A DNA stretch of 64,000 nt from Mucilaginibacter lacusdianchii (GTDB taxonomy: Bacteria; Bacteroidota; Bacteroidia; Sphingobacteriales; Sphingobacteriaceae): assembly GCF_009770985.1 (NCBI RefSeq), contig NZ_WSRW01000001.1, positions 1,468,065 to 1,532,064 of the forward strand, in the 5' to 3' direction. This document shows positions 17,025 through 25,926 of the stretch, piece after piece. The notes beneath the pieces were generated by a model. The model was not told where the DNA came from. It saw only the letters and a list, made by a program, of their open reading frames with translations, and did no database searches. A program made the position numbers and the translations under genes. Numbering within the stretch: the stretch's first letter is position 1; each line of letters begins with the position of its first letter.

Positions 17025-17359
17025 TAAATTAATTTACTTCCGTTAGGTACCGGCCTTTCAACAGCAGCCAGTACAATATCTCCATTCTCGTCGGCCAATC
17101 CGGTAACCAAAAACTGCGACATAAAGTTTGCAATCTGTTTTTCCGGAAAGTTAACTACCCCTAAAATCTGGCGGCCAATCAGTTCTTCTTTGGTATAGTG
17201 CTTAGTAATTTGCGCACTAGACCATTTTGTACCTAGCGGACCAAAATCCACTTTCAATTGATAAGCGGGTTTGCGGGCTTTAGGAAAGTCCTGCACCTCC
17301 AAAATGGTGCCTACCCTTAATTCTACTTTTTCGAAATCGTGCCAGGTGATGGTTTCCAT
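17024..17359 (-). CDS. csaA: CsaA-type tRNA-binding protein
   Basis: A 111-residue OB-fold protein of the EMAP/MetRS-beta-like tRNA-binding domain family. Typical blocks are FEKVELRVGTILEV near the start, KWSSAQITKHYTKEELIGRQILGVVNFPEKQIANFMSQFL, and the end VPNGSKL. CsaA is described as a secretion-related chaperone in Bacillus and binds tRNA. The frame is open further upstream, but the ATG at 17359 begins the conserved part; the upstream part overlaps the divergent metallopeptidase leader. Its stop shares a base with the tadA start. Confidence 0.88.
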   Translation of the reverse strand: METITWHDFEKVELRVGTILEVQDFPKARKPAYQLKVDFGPLGTKWSSAQITKHYTKEELIGRQILGVVNFPEKQIANFMSQFLVTGLADENGDIVLAAVERPVPNGSKLI

Positions 17360-17476
17360 TGCGGCAAAGATAAGTGGGGGCAGGTGCGTAAAGCAAATAG
17401 ATATGTGATATTGTTCATAAACAAACAAACCACCTTACCTCCCTGTTACCTCCATTACATAAAAATTCAGGATATT

Positions 17477-18319
17477 ATGAAATGGATTGGCGGACGCGAA
17501 AGCGGTAACGTTGAAGAAGGTAGCGGCGGCGGCGGTGGCCGCATGGCCTTAGGCGGTGGTATTATAGGTATTATTGGCTTTGTAATTTACATGTTTACCG
17601 GTGTAAACCCTACGGAGCTGCTTAACAATGGCAGCAGTGACCAAGGGCAAACGCAACAGGTAAACCGCAAATACACACCTAAAACCGAGCAGGAAAAATT
17701 TGCTGCTGTGGTATTTGGTTATACTGAAGATGTATGGGGGCAGATATTTCAGGATATGGGCAGCCGTTATGAGCAACCCACTCTGCACTTTTTTACCGGC
17801 GAAGTAGGTACCGAAGGTTGCGGTTTTGCGGCGTCTTCAACAGGTCCATTTTATTGCCCGGGCGATTCAAAAGTATATATTGATTTGGGTTTTTTTGAAC
17901 AGTTGCAAAATGAGTTTGGTGCCTCGGGCGATTTTGCACGGGCTTATGTAATAGCGCATGAGGTGGGGCATCATGTGCAAAATTTATTAGGAACATCCCA
18001 AAAAATGGAACAGGCGAGGCGGCAGTTGAGTGAAACCGAATACAACAAGCTGTCTGTAAAGCTGGAACTGCAGGCCGATTTTTATGCCGGTGTTTGGGCG
18101 CATTATATTCAGCAAAAAGGATTGCTTGACCCGGGAGATATTGATGAGGCACTAAATGCCGCTAGTGCGGTAGGCGACGACCGCCTGACGCAAGGCCGCG
18201 TTTCGCCCGACTCATTTACCCACGGTACCAGCGAGCAACGCATGTACTGGTTTAAAAAAGGCTATCAAACCGGCGATATTAAGCAGGGCAACACCTTTGC
18301 CTCGGGCGCTGTTGAATAG
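17477..18319 (+). CDS. Neutral zinc metallopeptidase, YpfJ family
   Basis: A 280-residue protein of the YpfJ family. It starts MKWIGGRESGNVEE, followed by a Gly-rich stretch (EGSGGGGG) and one TM helix (about 33-50, GGGIIGIIGFVIYMF) that anchors it. The catalytic region follows: GCGFAASSTGPFYCPGDSKVYIDL, then the zinc motif HEVGHH with VQNLLG, and further on LELQADFYAGVWAH, which gives the third ligand. The ATG at 17477 was chosen because the conserved N-terminus begins there; the longer frame overlaps csaA. Substrates of the family are not known. Confidence 0.88.
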   Translation: MKWIGGRESGNVEEGSGGGGGRMALGGGIIGIIGFVIYMFTGVNPTELLNNGSSDQGQTQQVNRKYTPKTEQEKFAAVVFGYTEDVWGQIFQDMGSRYEQPTLHFFTGEVGTEGCGFAASSTGPFYCPGDSKVYIDLGFFEQLQNEFGASGDFARAYVIAHEVGHHVQNLLGTSQKMEQARRQLSETEYNKLSVKLELQADFYAGVWAHYIQQKGLLDPGDIDEALNAASAVGDDRLTQGRVSPDSFTHGTSEQRMYWFKKGYQTGDIKQGNTFASGAVE

Positions 18320-18414
18320 AGAAATAGATTACTGTAACACCGACTTAAACCGCCGAATACTTTGCTTACATTAGCAAAGTTTAAAGCACTTTTTTGCGCG
18401 TATCTAAACCGGGT

Positions 18415-19251
18415 ATGAAATTATTGAAACCTTCATTCTATATTCTATTTTTAACTATTCTGATAGCTTCCTGTAAAGCCAAAAAAGCCGTGGTAACTAC
18501 GGTAGATAACAAGAAGGTATATAAGTCGCAAATTGACAGTTTTCTGGATATTGCCAAACAAATGCAGCCTACCCTACTGGTAGATAGCGCAGGCACACCT
18601 ATCCCTGCCGATTTTATAGGTACGGTAAACTTTAATCTGCGCAAACCAAATTACGTTATTATACACCATACTGCCCAAGATTCGCTGGCCCAAACCGTCA
18701 AAACCTTTTCGCTTACCCGTACGCAGGTAAGCGCTCATTATGTAGTGGGCAGAGATGGCAAGGTAGTACATATGTTAAACGATTACCTGCGCTCGTGGCA
18801 TGCAGGCGTAAGCAAATGGGGTAACGTAACGGATATGAACAGCTGTTCTATAGGTATCGAAATTGATAACAATGGGTTACAGCCTTTTACCGACCCGCAG
18901 ATTAAAAGTTTACTGTTGTTATTAGCCTATCTCAAAAAGACGTACAATATTCCGACAGCTAACTTTATAGGCCACTCAGATATTGCTCCCGGCCGTAAAA
19001 CTGACCCCAGTAAATACTTTCCGTGGAAAACGCTGGCGGAACGTGGATTTGGGTTTTGGAGCGATGATGTGCTGGAACTGGCCCCCGAAGATTTTGATTA
19101 TGTGACTGCCCTGCGTTTAATAGGTTATGATACCAAAAATGTAAATGCAGCGGTGCAAGCCTTTAAATTGCATTTTGTACAAATGGATACCACTCCGCAG
19201 CTTACCCAACTTGATTTAAATGTTTTGTTTAATGTTTATAAAAAATATTAA
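18415..19251 (+). CDS. N-acetylmuramoyl-L-alanine amidase, lipoprotein (amidase_2 type)
   Basis: A 278-residue cell-wall amidase that cleaves the bond between MurNAc and the stem peptide. The first 20 residues form a lipoprotein leader with lipobox TILIASC. Zinc ligands and motifs of the PGRP/amidase_2 fold are seen: NYVIIHHTAQD, a VSAHYVVGRDGKVV block, WHAGVSKWG, SIGIEIDNNG and the late FIGHSDIAPGRKTDP. A C-terminal peptidoglycan-binding-like region follows. Such enzymes (AmiD-like) act in muropeptide turnover at the outer membrane. The ATG at 18415 begins the leader; an in-frame TTG 21 nt upstream is less likely. Confidence 0.9.
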   Translation: MKLLKPSFYILFLTILIASCKAKKAVVTTVDNKKVYKSQIDSFLDIAKQMQPTLLVDSAGTPIPADFIGTVNFNLRKPNYVIIHHTAQDSLAQTVKTFSLTRTQVSAHYVVGRDGKVVHMLNDYLRSWHAGVSKWGNVTDMNSCSIGIEIDNNGLQPFTDPQIKSLLLLLAYLKKTYNIPTANFIGHSDIAPGRKTDPSKYFPWKTLAERGFGFWSDDVLELAPEDFDYVTALRLIGYDTKNVNAAVQAFKLHFVQMDTTPQLTQLDLNVLFNVYKKY

Positions 19252-19343
19252 GTTGAATTAATATAATGGTTGAATTGTGTGTGTTTGTAGTTATTGATGT
19301 TGTTGCTTATAATAGAGATTTGTTAACTAATCAACACAAATAC

Positions 19344-19374
19344 TTGATTGTTAATTCTTAATTTATTACTTTTG
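19344..19374 (+). promoter_or_regulatory. rimP-nusA-infB promoter
   Basis: TTG at 19344-19346, 20 nt, then TACTTTTG at 19367-19374. The predicted start is near 19381, only a few bases before the leader hairpin. Confidence 0.7.
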
Positions 19375-19384
19375 CAATAATGAG

Positions 19385-19410
19385 AGAGGGGACCGGTGTC
19401 CCCTCTTTTT
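19385..19410 (+). promoter_or_regulatory. Terminator-like hairpin at the 5' end of the rimP leader
   Basis: Arms AGAGGGGAC and GTCCCCTCT with loop CGGT, followed directly by a T-run. It begins about 5 nt after the predicted transcription start and ends 22 nt before the rimP ATG. It may be an attenuator or 5' stabilising structure of the rimP-nusA-infB transcript, or the terminator of the upstream amidase gene. Confidence 0.6.
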
Positions 19411-19432
19411 ATTTATTAACCATTATCTGCAG

Positions 19433-19900
19433 ATGACGAACGTTGAAAAAAGGGTAACAGAGCTGGTTGAGGAGAAAATTGCCGAAAAGCCTAATCTGTT
19501 TCTGGTAAGTGTAAAAATGCACAGTCAGGGTAAGTTGTTAATTCTGATTGATGGCGACAATGGTTTGGATGTAGGCGATTGCGCCGAGATAAGCCGACAT
19601 GTAGGTTTTCACTTGGAAGAAGAAAATGTTTTAGCAGATGCTTACACGTTAGAAGTATCTTCACCAGGAATAGATGCACCATTAACGCTGCCCCGCCAGT
19701 TTGTGAAAAACTATGGGCGGCAGGTAAGTTTAAAGCTGCAAGACGGCTCTAAGCGCGAAGGCAAGCTGTTGGCTTTAACAACCGACCATTTAAAAATTGA
19801 AGAAAAAATTAAACCGAAGGGTAAAAAAGCTGAATTGATAGAAAGCAATATCCCAACGGATGATATCGTAGAAACAAAAGTTTTAATATCGTTTAAATAA
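19433..19900 (+). CDS. rimP: Ribosome maturation factor RimP
   Basis: A 155-residue protein needed for maturation of the 30S subunit. The N-terminal half has LVSVKMHSQGKLLILIDGDNG and the characteristic CAEISRHVGFHLE and LEVSSPGIDAPLTLPRQF blocks; the C-terminal half is the small SH3-like barrel (GKLLALTTDHLKIEEK). It is the first gene of the conserved rimP-nusA-infB operon, one base before nusA. Control may involve the leader hairpin, because NusA, encoded next, acts at RNA hairpins during transcription. Confidence 0.94.
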   Translation: MTNVEKRVTELVEEKIAEKPNLFLVSVKMHSQGKLLILIDGDNGLDVGDCAEISRHVGFHLEEENVLADAYTLEVSSPGIDAPLTLPRQFVKNYGRQVSLKLQDGSKREGKLLALTTDHLKIEEKIKPKGKKAELIESNIPTDDIVETKVLISFK

Positions 19901-19901
19901 A

Positions 19902-21137
19902 ATGAGCAGTATTAATTTAATTGAGTCTTTTCAGGAGTTTAAAGACTTTAAAAACATTGATCGCCCAACCATGATGAGCGTTCTGGAAGACGTTTTCCGG
20001 AGCATGATTCGTAAAAAATATGGTACTGATGAAAATTGCGACGTAATTGTAAACACCGACAACGGTGACTTGGAAATATGGCGCACTCGTACCGTAATGG
20101 AAGATGGTTTTTCGGAAGATGACGACCTGGAGATTGAATTGGCCGAGGCTCACAAACATGATCCGGATTTGGAAGTGGGTGAGGAGTTTATTGAGCAAAT
20201 TACTTTAGAAAGCTTTGGCCGTCGTGCTATTTTAGCTGCCCGTCAAACACTGGTATCTAAAATTCTGGAGCTGGAAAAAGATGAGATCTTTAAAAAATAT
20301 AAAGATCGCGTAGGTGAAGTTATTACCGGTGAAGTATACCAGGTTTGGAAAAAAGAGACTTTGGTACTGGATGACGAAGGCAACGAACTATTGCTGCCAA
20401 AAAGCGAACAAATTCCGGCCGACTACTTTAAAAAAGGCGACAGTGTAAAAGCAGTGGTGCATAAAGTAGACATGATGAACAGTAATCCGAAGATTATCAT
20501 TTCACGTACGGCCCCTGAATTTTTACAGCGTTTGTTTGAGCAAGAGGTGCCTGAAATTTTTGATGGATTAATTACCATTAAAAAAATTGTGCGTGAACCG
20601 GGCGAGCGTGCTAAAGTTGCCGTTGAATCATATGATGACCGTATAGATCCGGTAGGTGCCTGTGTGGGTATGAAAGGATCACGTATTCATGGTATTGTAC
20701 GTGAGTTGAAAAATGAAAATATAGATGTTATAAACTATACTAACAATATTCAGTTATATATCCAGCGTGCATTGTCGCCGGCTAAAATTACATCAATTAA
20801 GCTTGACGATGAGAAAAAAACCGCTGCTGTTTACTTACAACCAGATCAGGTATCGTTAGCTATCGGTCGTGGCGGACACAACATCAAACTGGCCGGGAAA
20901 TTAACTGGTTATGAAATTGATGTATACCGTGAAGCCGACGAGCACGAAGAAGACGTAGATTTGGAAGAGTTTTCAGATGAAATTGATGGCTGGATTATTG
21001 ATGAGTTTAAACGCGTTGGTTTAGATACCGCAAAATCCATATTAGCTTTAAACTTGGGTGAATTGGTTAAACGTACCGATTTGGAAGAAGAAACCATTAA
21101 GGATGTTGTATCAATTCTGCAAGCTGAATTTGAATAA
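19902..21137 (+). CDS. nusA: Transcription termination/antitermination protein NusA
   Basis: A 411-residue elongation factor that binds RNA polymerase and nascent RNA, and promotes pausing, termination or antitermination. Domain order: N-terminal polymerase-binding domain (1 to about 125), S1 (about 130-200, GEVITGEVYQVWKK), then two KH domains (about 225-345) with DPVGACVGMKGSRIHGIVREL and VSLAIGRGGHNIKLAGKLTG. The C-terminus is acidic (EHEEDVDLEEFSDE) and ends in one helix-hairpin-helix-like domain. Length is typical of Bacteroidota NusA, shorter than the E. coli protein. It is followed 61 bp later by infB. Confidence 0.96.
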   Translation: MSSINLIESFQEFKDFKNIDRPTMMSVLEDVFRSMIRKKYGTDENCDVIVNTDNGDLEIWRTRTVMEDGFSEDDDLEIELAEAHKHDPDLEVGEEFIEQITLESFGRRAILAARQTLVSKILELEKDEIFKKYKDRVGEVITGEVYQVWKKETLVLDDEGNELLLPKSEQIPADYFKKGDSVKAVVHKVDMMNSNPKIIISRTAPEFLQRLFEQEVPEIFDGLITIKKIVREPGERAKVAVESYDDRIDPVGACVGMKGSRIHGIVRELKNENIDVINYTNNIQLYIQRALSPAKITSIKLDDEKKTAAVYLQPDQVSLAIGRGGHNIKLAGKLTGYEIDVYREADEHEEDVDLEEFSDEIDGWIIDEFKRVGLDTAKSILALNLGELVKRTDLEEETIKDVVSILQAEFE

Positions 21138-21198
21138 GCTAAATATGCCAATAAAAAATCGTATTTTTGCATATAATAAGCAGAGAAAGAACTATTAA

Positions 21199-24100
21199 AT
21201 GTCAGAAGACAAAAGCATAAAATTAATTAAAGCAGCAAAAGAGCTTAACATTGGTATCGGTACCATTGTCGACTTTTTAGCGTCTAAAGGCTACAAGGTA
21301 GACAAACAACCTATGGCCAAGCTGGACGGTGACATGTACTCGGTATTGTTAAAAGAATTTGCTGCTGACAAAGATCAGAAGGAAAAAGCCAAGCAAATCA
21401 ATATCGGCAAAATACGCCGTGATGAGCCTGGTATTGTTCCTGACAAACCAACAGAGCACCGTTCAAAAGACTTTGAACGCGACGAGATCCTGATTAAAAA
21501 TGCAGGAAATTTTGCAGGTACCGATAAGCCTAAACCAGCTGATAAGCCGGAAGGTTCATTGCCTGGCGTTAAAGTGGTAGGTAAAATAGACCTGAACAAC
21601 TTAAACGCGCGCCCATCTCGTCCGGAAGTGCAAGAAGAACCTGTGGCTCAAAAGCCTGCTGAGAAGCCTGCTGCTCCGGCGCCAACACCAGCTCCGGCCC
21701 CTGCGCCAGAACCGGTAAAAGAAACGCCTGCCCCTGCTCCGGTGGCTGAGAAGCCTGCTGCTCCGGCACCAACGCCGGCTCCAGAGCCTAAGCCGGAACC
21801 GAAACCAGAGCCGGTAAAAGAAACGCCTGCGCCTGCTGCTCCGGCACCAGTGGCCGAAAAGCCTGCCACCCCAGCTCCGGCACCAACGCCTGCTGCTCCG
21901 GTGGTAACGCCTCCGGCTCCTCCTGCTGCCCCAGAACCTGCCGCTGCGCCAGCGCCAGAAAACGAAGTGATTCGTGCTAAGGCCGAGCGTTTAACCGGAC
22001 CAAACGTAATTGGTAAAATCCAGTTACCGGTTGACAATGGACGACGTAACCAACCGGTTGCGTCATCATCAAACGCTAATAACGCTGATCACAAACGCAA
22101 GCGCAAGCGCAAAGATTTGCCAGGCGGTCAGCAAGGTGGTGGTCAAGGTCAACAAGGCGGTCAGCAAGGACAACAAGGCCAAGGCCAACAAGGTGGCCAA
22201 GGCGGTCATGGACAAGGCAACCAACAAGGTGGCGGCTACCAAGGTAACCGTCAAGGTGGTGGTGGCTACCAGGGTAATCGTCCTGGTGGTGGCTACCAGG
22301 GTAATCGTCCTGGAGGCGGCTATCAGGGTAATCGTCCTGGAGGCGGCTATCAGGGTAATCGCAATGCGCCACAACCTAGCACACCTAAAGAAGAACCAAC
22401 AGAAAAAGAAATACAAGACCAGATTAAAGCTACACTGGCCCGCTTAAGCGGTGCTGGTAAATCAGGTAAATTTGCACAGCGGGCTAAATTCCGCCGTCAA
22501 AAACGTGATGATGTAGCCGCATCGGCCGAGGAAGCAGCATTGGAAGAAGCAGCACAATCAAAAGTGCTGAAGGTTACAGAGTTTGTAACCGCCAACGAGC
22601 TGGCATCTTTAATGGACGTACAGGTTACCCAAATCATTTCAACTTGTATGAGTTTGGGTATGTTCGTATCCATTAACCAAAGGTTGGATGCAGAAACCCT
22701 TACCATTGTGGCCGACGAGTTTGGTTACCAGGTAGAGTTTGTAAAACCTGAGGAAGACGAAGCTGACTTGGACGTACCAGATGCTCCGGAGGATTTGATT
22801 CCACGTGCGCCAATCGTAACCATTATGGGTCACGTTGACCACGGTAAAACATCTTTACTGGATTTTATCCGCAAAACCAACGTAATTGGTGGCGAAGCAG
22901 GTGGTATCACTCAGCACATTGGTGCTTATGAGGTAACACTGGAAGATAAACGTAAAATTACATTCCTAGATACGCCAGGTCACGAAGCGTTTACCGCTAT
23001 GCGTGCCCGTGGTGCTCAGGTAACCGATATTGTTATCATTGTTATTGCTGCTGACGATAGCGTGATGCCGCAAACCCGCGAGGCTATTAACCACGCACAG
23101 GCTGCCGGTGCGCCAATCATCTTTGCCTTTAACAAAATTGACAAGCCAGGTGCTAACGCTGATAAAGTGCGCGAACAATTAGCCTCCATGAATATTTTGG
23201 TGGAAGATTGGGGTGGTAAATATCAGGCGCAAGAAATTTCTGCAAAATCGGGCTTAAACGTAGGCTTGTTACTGGAAAAAGTATTGCTAGAAGCAGAGTT
23301 ACTGGAATTGAAAGCTAATCCTAAAAAACGTGCTGTAGGTACCGTAATTGAGGCTGCGTTAGATAAAGGCCGTGGTATTGTAACCACCGTACTGGTGCAA
23401 TCGGGTACCTTACGTGTAGGTGATGCGATACTGGCCGGTAGCTATAGCGGCCGTGTAAAAGCCTTAAGCAACGAGCGTGGCATGCGTGTAAGCGAGGCTG
23501 GCCCGTCAACACCGGTACAGGTGTTGGGTATGCAAGGTGCACCAACTGCAGGTGATAAATTCAACGCGCTGGATAGCGAGGTGGAAGCCCGTGAAATTGC
23601 CAACAAACGTTTGCAATTACAACGTGAGCAAGGCCTGCGTACGCAGAAACACATCACGCTGGATGAGATTGGTCGTCGTTTGGCTATCGGTAACTTTAAG
23701 GAGTTGAACATCATCGTTAAAGGTGACGTGGATGGTTCTATCGAGGCTTTATCCGACTCGTTACTGAAACTATCTACTGATCAGATACAGGTAAATATTA
23801 TCTCTAAAGCGGTGGGTCAGATTTCCGAATCAGACGTATTGTTAGCTTCGGCATCGGATGCAATCATCATCGGTTTCCAGGTACGCCCTTCAGGCAGTGC
23901 CCGTAAGCTGGCCGAGCAAGAGCAGATTGATATTCGCCTGTACTCTATCATCTACGATGCGATTAACGAGATTAAGGCAGCGATGGAAGGCATGCTGGCA
24001 CCAACCTTTGAAGAGAAGATTGTGGCTAACGTGGAAATCCGCGAAACCTTCAAGATCAGCAAAGTTGGTACTATTGCCGGATGTATGGTACTGGACGGTA

Positions 24101-24309
24101 AAATAACCCGTAACAGCAAAATCCGTATCATTCGTGATGGCGTAGTGGTTTACACTGGCGAGCTGGCTTCACTGAAACGTTATAAAGACGATGTGAAAGA
24201 AGTAAACGCCGGTTACGAGTGTGGTTTGAACATCCAAAACTTCAACAACATAGAAGTAGGCGACATTGTAGAAGCTTATGAAAACGTGGAAGTAAAACGC
24301 AAGTTATAA
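21199..24309 (+). CDS. infB: Translation initiation factor IF-2
   Basis: A 1036-residue GTPase that brings fMet-tRNA to the 30S subunit. An N-terminal IF2_N-type domain (1 to about 55) is followed by a long low-complexity linker (about 110-415). The linker is first Ala/Pro/Glu/Lys-rich, then Gly/Gln-rich with five GGYQGNR units. The G domain starts near residue 537, with [12 protein letters not shown] (G1), DTPGH (G3) and NKID (G4), and is followed by domains II, III and C2 ending ENVEVKRKL. The linker is strongly variable among relatives and is not expected to be catalytic. A TATTTTTG box at 21162 could give a secondary promoter. A terminator closes the operon. Confidence 0.97.
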   Translation: MSEDKSIKLIKAAKELNIGIGTIVDFLASKGYKVDKQPMAKLDGDMYSVLLKEFAADKDQKEKAKQINIGKIRRDEPGIVPDKPTEHRSKDFERDEILIKNAGNFAGTDKPKPADKPEGSLPGVKVVGKIDLNNLNARPSRPEVQEEPVAQKPAEKPAAPAPTPAPAPAPEPVKETPAPAPVAEKPAAPAPTPAPEPKPEPKPEPVKETPAPAAPAPVAEKPATPAPAPTPAAPVVTPPAPPAAPEPAAAPAPENEVIRAKAERLTGPNVIGKIQLPVDNGRRNQPVASSSNANNADHKRKRKRKDLPGGQQGGGQGQQGGQQGQQGQGQQGGQGGHGQGNQQGGGYQGNRQGGGGYQGNRPGGGYQGNRPGGGYQGNRPGGGYQGNRNAPQPSTPKEEPTEKEIQDQIKATLARLSGAGKSGKFAQRAKFRRQKRDDVAASAEEAALEEAAQSKVLKVTEFVTANELASLMDVQVTQIISTCMSLGMFVSINQRLDAETLTIVADEFGYQVEFVKPEEDEADLDVPDAPEDLIPRAPIVTIMGHVDHGKTSLLDFIRKTNVIGGEAGGITQHIGAYEVTLEDKRKITFLDTPGHEAFTAMRARGAQVTDIVIIVIAADDSVMPQTREAINHAQAAGAPIIFAFNKIDKPGANADKVREQLASMNILVEDWGGKYQAQEISAKSGLNVGLLLEKVLLEAELLELKANPKKRAVGTVIEAALDKGRGIVTTVLVQSGTLRVGDAILAGSYSGRVKALSNERGMRVSEAGPSTPVQVLGMQGAPTAGDKFNALDSEVEAREIANKRLQLQREQGLRTQKHITLDEIGRRLAIGNFKELNIIVKGDVDGSIEALSDSLLKLSTDQIQVNIISKAVGQISESDVLLASASDAIIIGFQVRPSGSARKLAEQEQIDIRLYSIIYDAINEIKAAMEGMLAPTFEEKIVANVEIRETFKISKVGTIAGCMVLDGKITRNSKIRIIRDGVVVYTGELASLKRYKDDVKEVNAGYECGLNIQNFNNIEVGDIVEAYENVEVKRKL
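22231..22361 (+). repeat. In-frame tandem repeat in infB (five GGYQGNR units)
   Basis: Five near-identical units of 27-30 nt encode GG(G)YQGNR followed by P, Q or N. The last three are almost identical at DNA level and the first two have diverged at third codon positions. It lies in the disordered linker of IF-2 and can change in copy number without a frameshift. Confidence 0.85.
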
Positions 24310-24324
24310 TGCACTGATAATTAT

Positions 24325-24363
24325 AAAAAAAGCCGCTTTGATAATACAAAGCGGCTTTTTTTA
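24325..24363. terminator. Bidirectional terminator after infB
   Basis: Arms AGCCGCTTTG and CAAAGCGGCT with a 6-nt loop, an A-run on the left and a T-run on the right. It ends the rimP-nusA-infB operon and can also end the convergent small gene at 24419-24646. Confidence 0.9.
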
Positions 24364-24418
24364 TAGTAAAATATTTAATTGTTAGTATACTTTGTACACA
24401 AGTCAATTGAATATAGAA

Positions 24419-24646
24419 TTAGCGTCTGGTTACCATCACTTGTTTTTCCGATACCGGAATCTCCTGACACATCACTTCCGTCTTAACTTTAGCTGGTACT
24501 ACACTGGTAGTTCTATTTTGGTTACCGTTGCCACATTTGCCAAGTAAAGTATAAATGACTATAAATATGATGATCGTAGAAAAGCAGCCACCACCTAATT
24601 TTTTGGCTCCGTATCCTGCAATTAAAGCTCTGAAAAAGTTATTCAT
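24419..24646 (-). CDS. Small membrane protein, unknown
   Basis: A 75-residue protein I cannot place in a family. Residues 1-20 are a polar/Gly-rich lead (NNFFRALIAGYGAKKLGGG). One hydrophobic helix follows at about 21-38 (CFSTIIIFIVIYTLLG), then a polar tail with KCGNGNQNR and a basic end (VMVTRR). The lead resembles small proteins with a conserved GAKKLGGGC motif in Bacteroidota, which I recall only loosely. It is transcribed toward infB and shares its terminator. Confidence 0.5.
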   Translation of the reverse strand: MNNFFRALIAGYGAKKLGGGCFSTIIIFIVIYTLLGKCGNGNQNRTTSVVPAKVKTEVMCQEIPVSEKQVMVTRR

Positions 24647-24811
24647 GTTTTTGTGTGATTTATACAGGGTTAACAGCGCTTGACAAATTTGGTTTTAAAA
24701 CGGTATGGGGCAATGCTTAAGGTCAAAGCCTATATTACATATAGATAAGTTATTAACTCAAAAGCTATATCCATTGACTACAGCCTTTTAAGCTTTAATA
24801 AGATATGCCAC

Positions 24812-25840
24812 CTAGCTAATCTGCGCTGCAATGATGGTTTCCGAAAAACGTTCCATTTCTTCCAACTGCGGGCTGCATTGCAATAAAAAGAAATCAACGC
24901 CTACCTTTTCAAATTCGGCAATGCGATCTTGTACCTGCCACGGCGTGCCGGTAAGCCCTGTACGTAAGCCCCGATTAGAAACCGAGTAGTCGGAAAGCGA
25001 TACGCGCTGTTCAAGCTGTGTACCTGATAGCCACTGCTGATAATTTTTATAACCGGATGAACCTTCCTGTACGTTAGTAATACGTTCCAGCTCTTGATTT
25101 ACCTCTTGTTCCGAGTTGCGGATAATGCTGTAACCCGCCACACCATAAAGCATAGGCGGTAAGCCTTTCTTTTCACGGCGTTCGCGCATATCGGAAATAC
25201 GGCGACCAATCAGTTCGGGCGAGTCGCCATGCATTACGTAGCCATCACAGGTAGAGGAAATCAGGTCTTTAGCCGCTTCCGATTCGCCGCCGGCATAAAT
25301 TTTAGGGCGTGGGCTGGATACCGGTTTAGGCTGCAGTACGTTATCATTTACTTTATAGTATTTGCCGTTAAAGCTGTAATGATCTTGTTTCCAAACATTG
25401 TCCACTACTTCCAGCCATTCGGCAGTGCGTGCATAGCGGTCGTCATGCTGTTCAAATTGGATGCCGTATTTCTCGGCTTCATCCTTCCACCACGATGATA
25501 CTACGTTGAGCGATATGCGGCCATTGCTGATGTGATCTATATTAGCCGCCTGCTTAGCCAGCTGTGCTGGGTTATGAAAGGTAGGTCTAACTGCTACCAT
25601 CAGTTCCTGCTTATTAGTCACCGCAGCCAAAGCCGCAGCGGTAGACCATGCATCCAAGGATGGTGCTTGCTCGCCTTTTATATCGTTTAGATATAGCTCG
25701 GCAATCAGGGCAATGTCAAACCCAATTTCCTCACTTCTGATGGCCAGCTTTTTGACATAGTCCCAAGTAGGCTGCATATTTTCATCAGTTACATTGCGCA
25801 ACCAGCCGCCAAATACCGGCATCCAATATCCGTAGTTCAT
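24812..25840 (-). CDS. LLM-class flavin-dependent monooxygenase (SsuD/SfnG-like)
   Basis: A 342-residue luciferase-like barrel enzyme using reduced FMN. Typical stretches are YGYWMPVFGGWLRN at the start, VAVRPTFHNPAQLAKQAANIDHISNGRISLNVVSSWW, YARTAEWLEV, PKIYAGGESEAAKDL and GTPWQVQDRI. In the family this pattern fits alkanesulfonate or dimethylsulfone monooxygenases, which release sulfite from C-S bonds. The gene follows an ATP-grasp ligase gene on the same strand with a palindromic repeat between them. No flavin reductase or sulfonate transporter is adjacent, so the sulfonate role is only inferred. Confidence 0.88.
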   Translation of the reverse strand: MNYGYWMPVFGGWLRNVTDENMQPTWDYVKKLAIRSEEIGFDIALIAELYLNDIKGEQAPSLDAWSTAAALAAVTNKQELMVAVRPTFHNPAQLAKQAANIDHISNGRISLNVVSSWWKDEAEKYGIQFEQHDDRYARTAEWLEVVDNVWKQDHYSFNGKYYKVNDNVLQPKPVSSPRPKIYAGGESEAAKDLISSTCDGYVMHGDSPELIGRRISDMRERREKKGLPPMLYGVAGYSIIRNSEQEVNQELERITNVQEGSSGYKNYQQWLSGTQLEQRVSLSDYSVSNRGLRTGLTGTPWQVQDRIAEFEKVGVDFFLLQCSPQLEEMERFSETIIAAQIS

Positions 25841-25862
25841 ATTTTTACTTGTGTGTCATCAA

Positions 25863-25919
25863 GGGTGTGTTGTGTGTTTGTGTGAATACAATTTTATACT
25901 CACAACAGACAACACACCC
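25863..25919. repeat. Solo inverted repeat of the ACAACAGACAACACAC family
   Basis: The left arm (25863-25885) begins GGGTGTGTTGTGTGT and the right arm (25900-25919) ends CAGACAACACACCC, imperfectly paired around about 14 nt. The same GT-rich/AC-rich sequence forms the flanks of the four-helix-bundle gene at 30623-30652 and 31062-31090. Here no gene lies between the arms. Confidence 0.65.
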
Positions 25920-25926
25920 CCTCAAT

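Noticed and set aside
18360..18379. Small inverted repeat CTTTGCT / AGCAAAG before the amidase gene as operator or promoter
   Set aside because: The TACTTTGC box has one base too few for TAnnTTTG and the palindrome is short, so evidence is too weak.
22231..22361. Tandem repeat as a CRISPR-like array
   Set aside because: The units are in frame, have no unique spacers, and encode a GGYQGNR peptide repeat within IF-2.
21569..22447. Several long frames on both strands across the infB linker
   Set aside because: They arise from Ala/Pro and Gly/Gln codon repeats of infB and have extreme composition; none resembles a protein.
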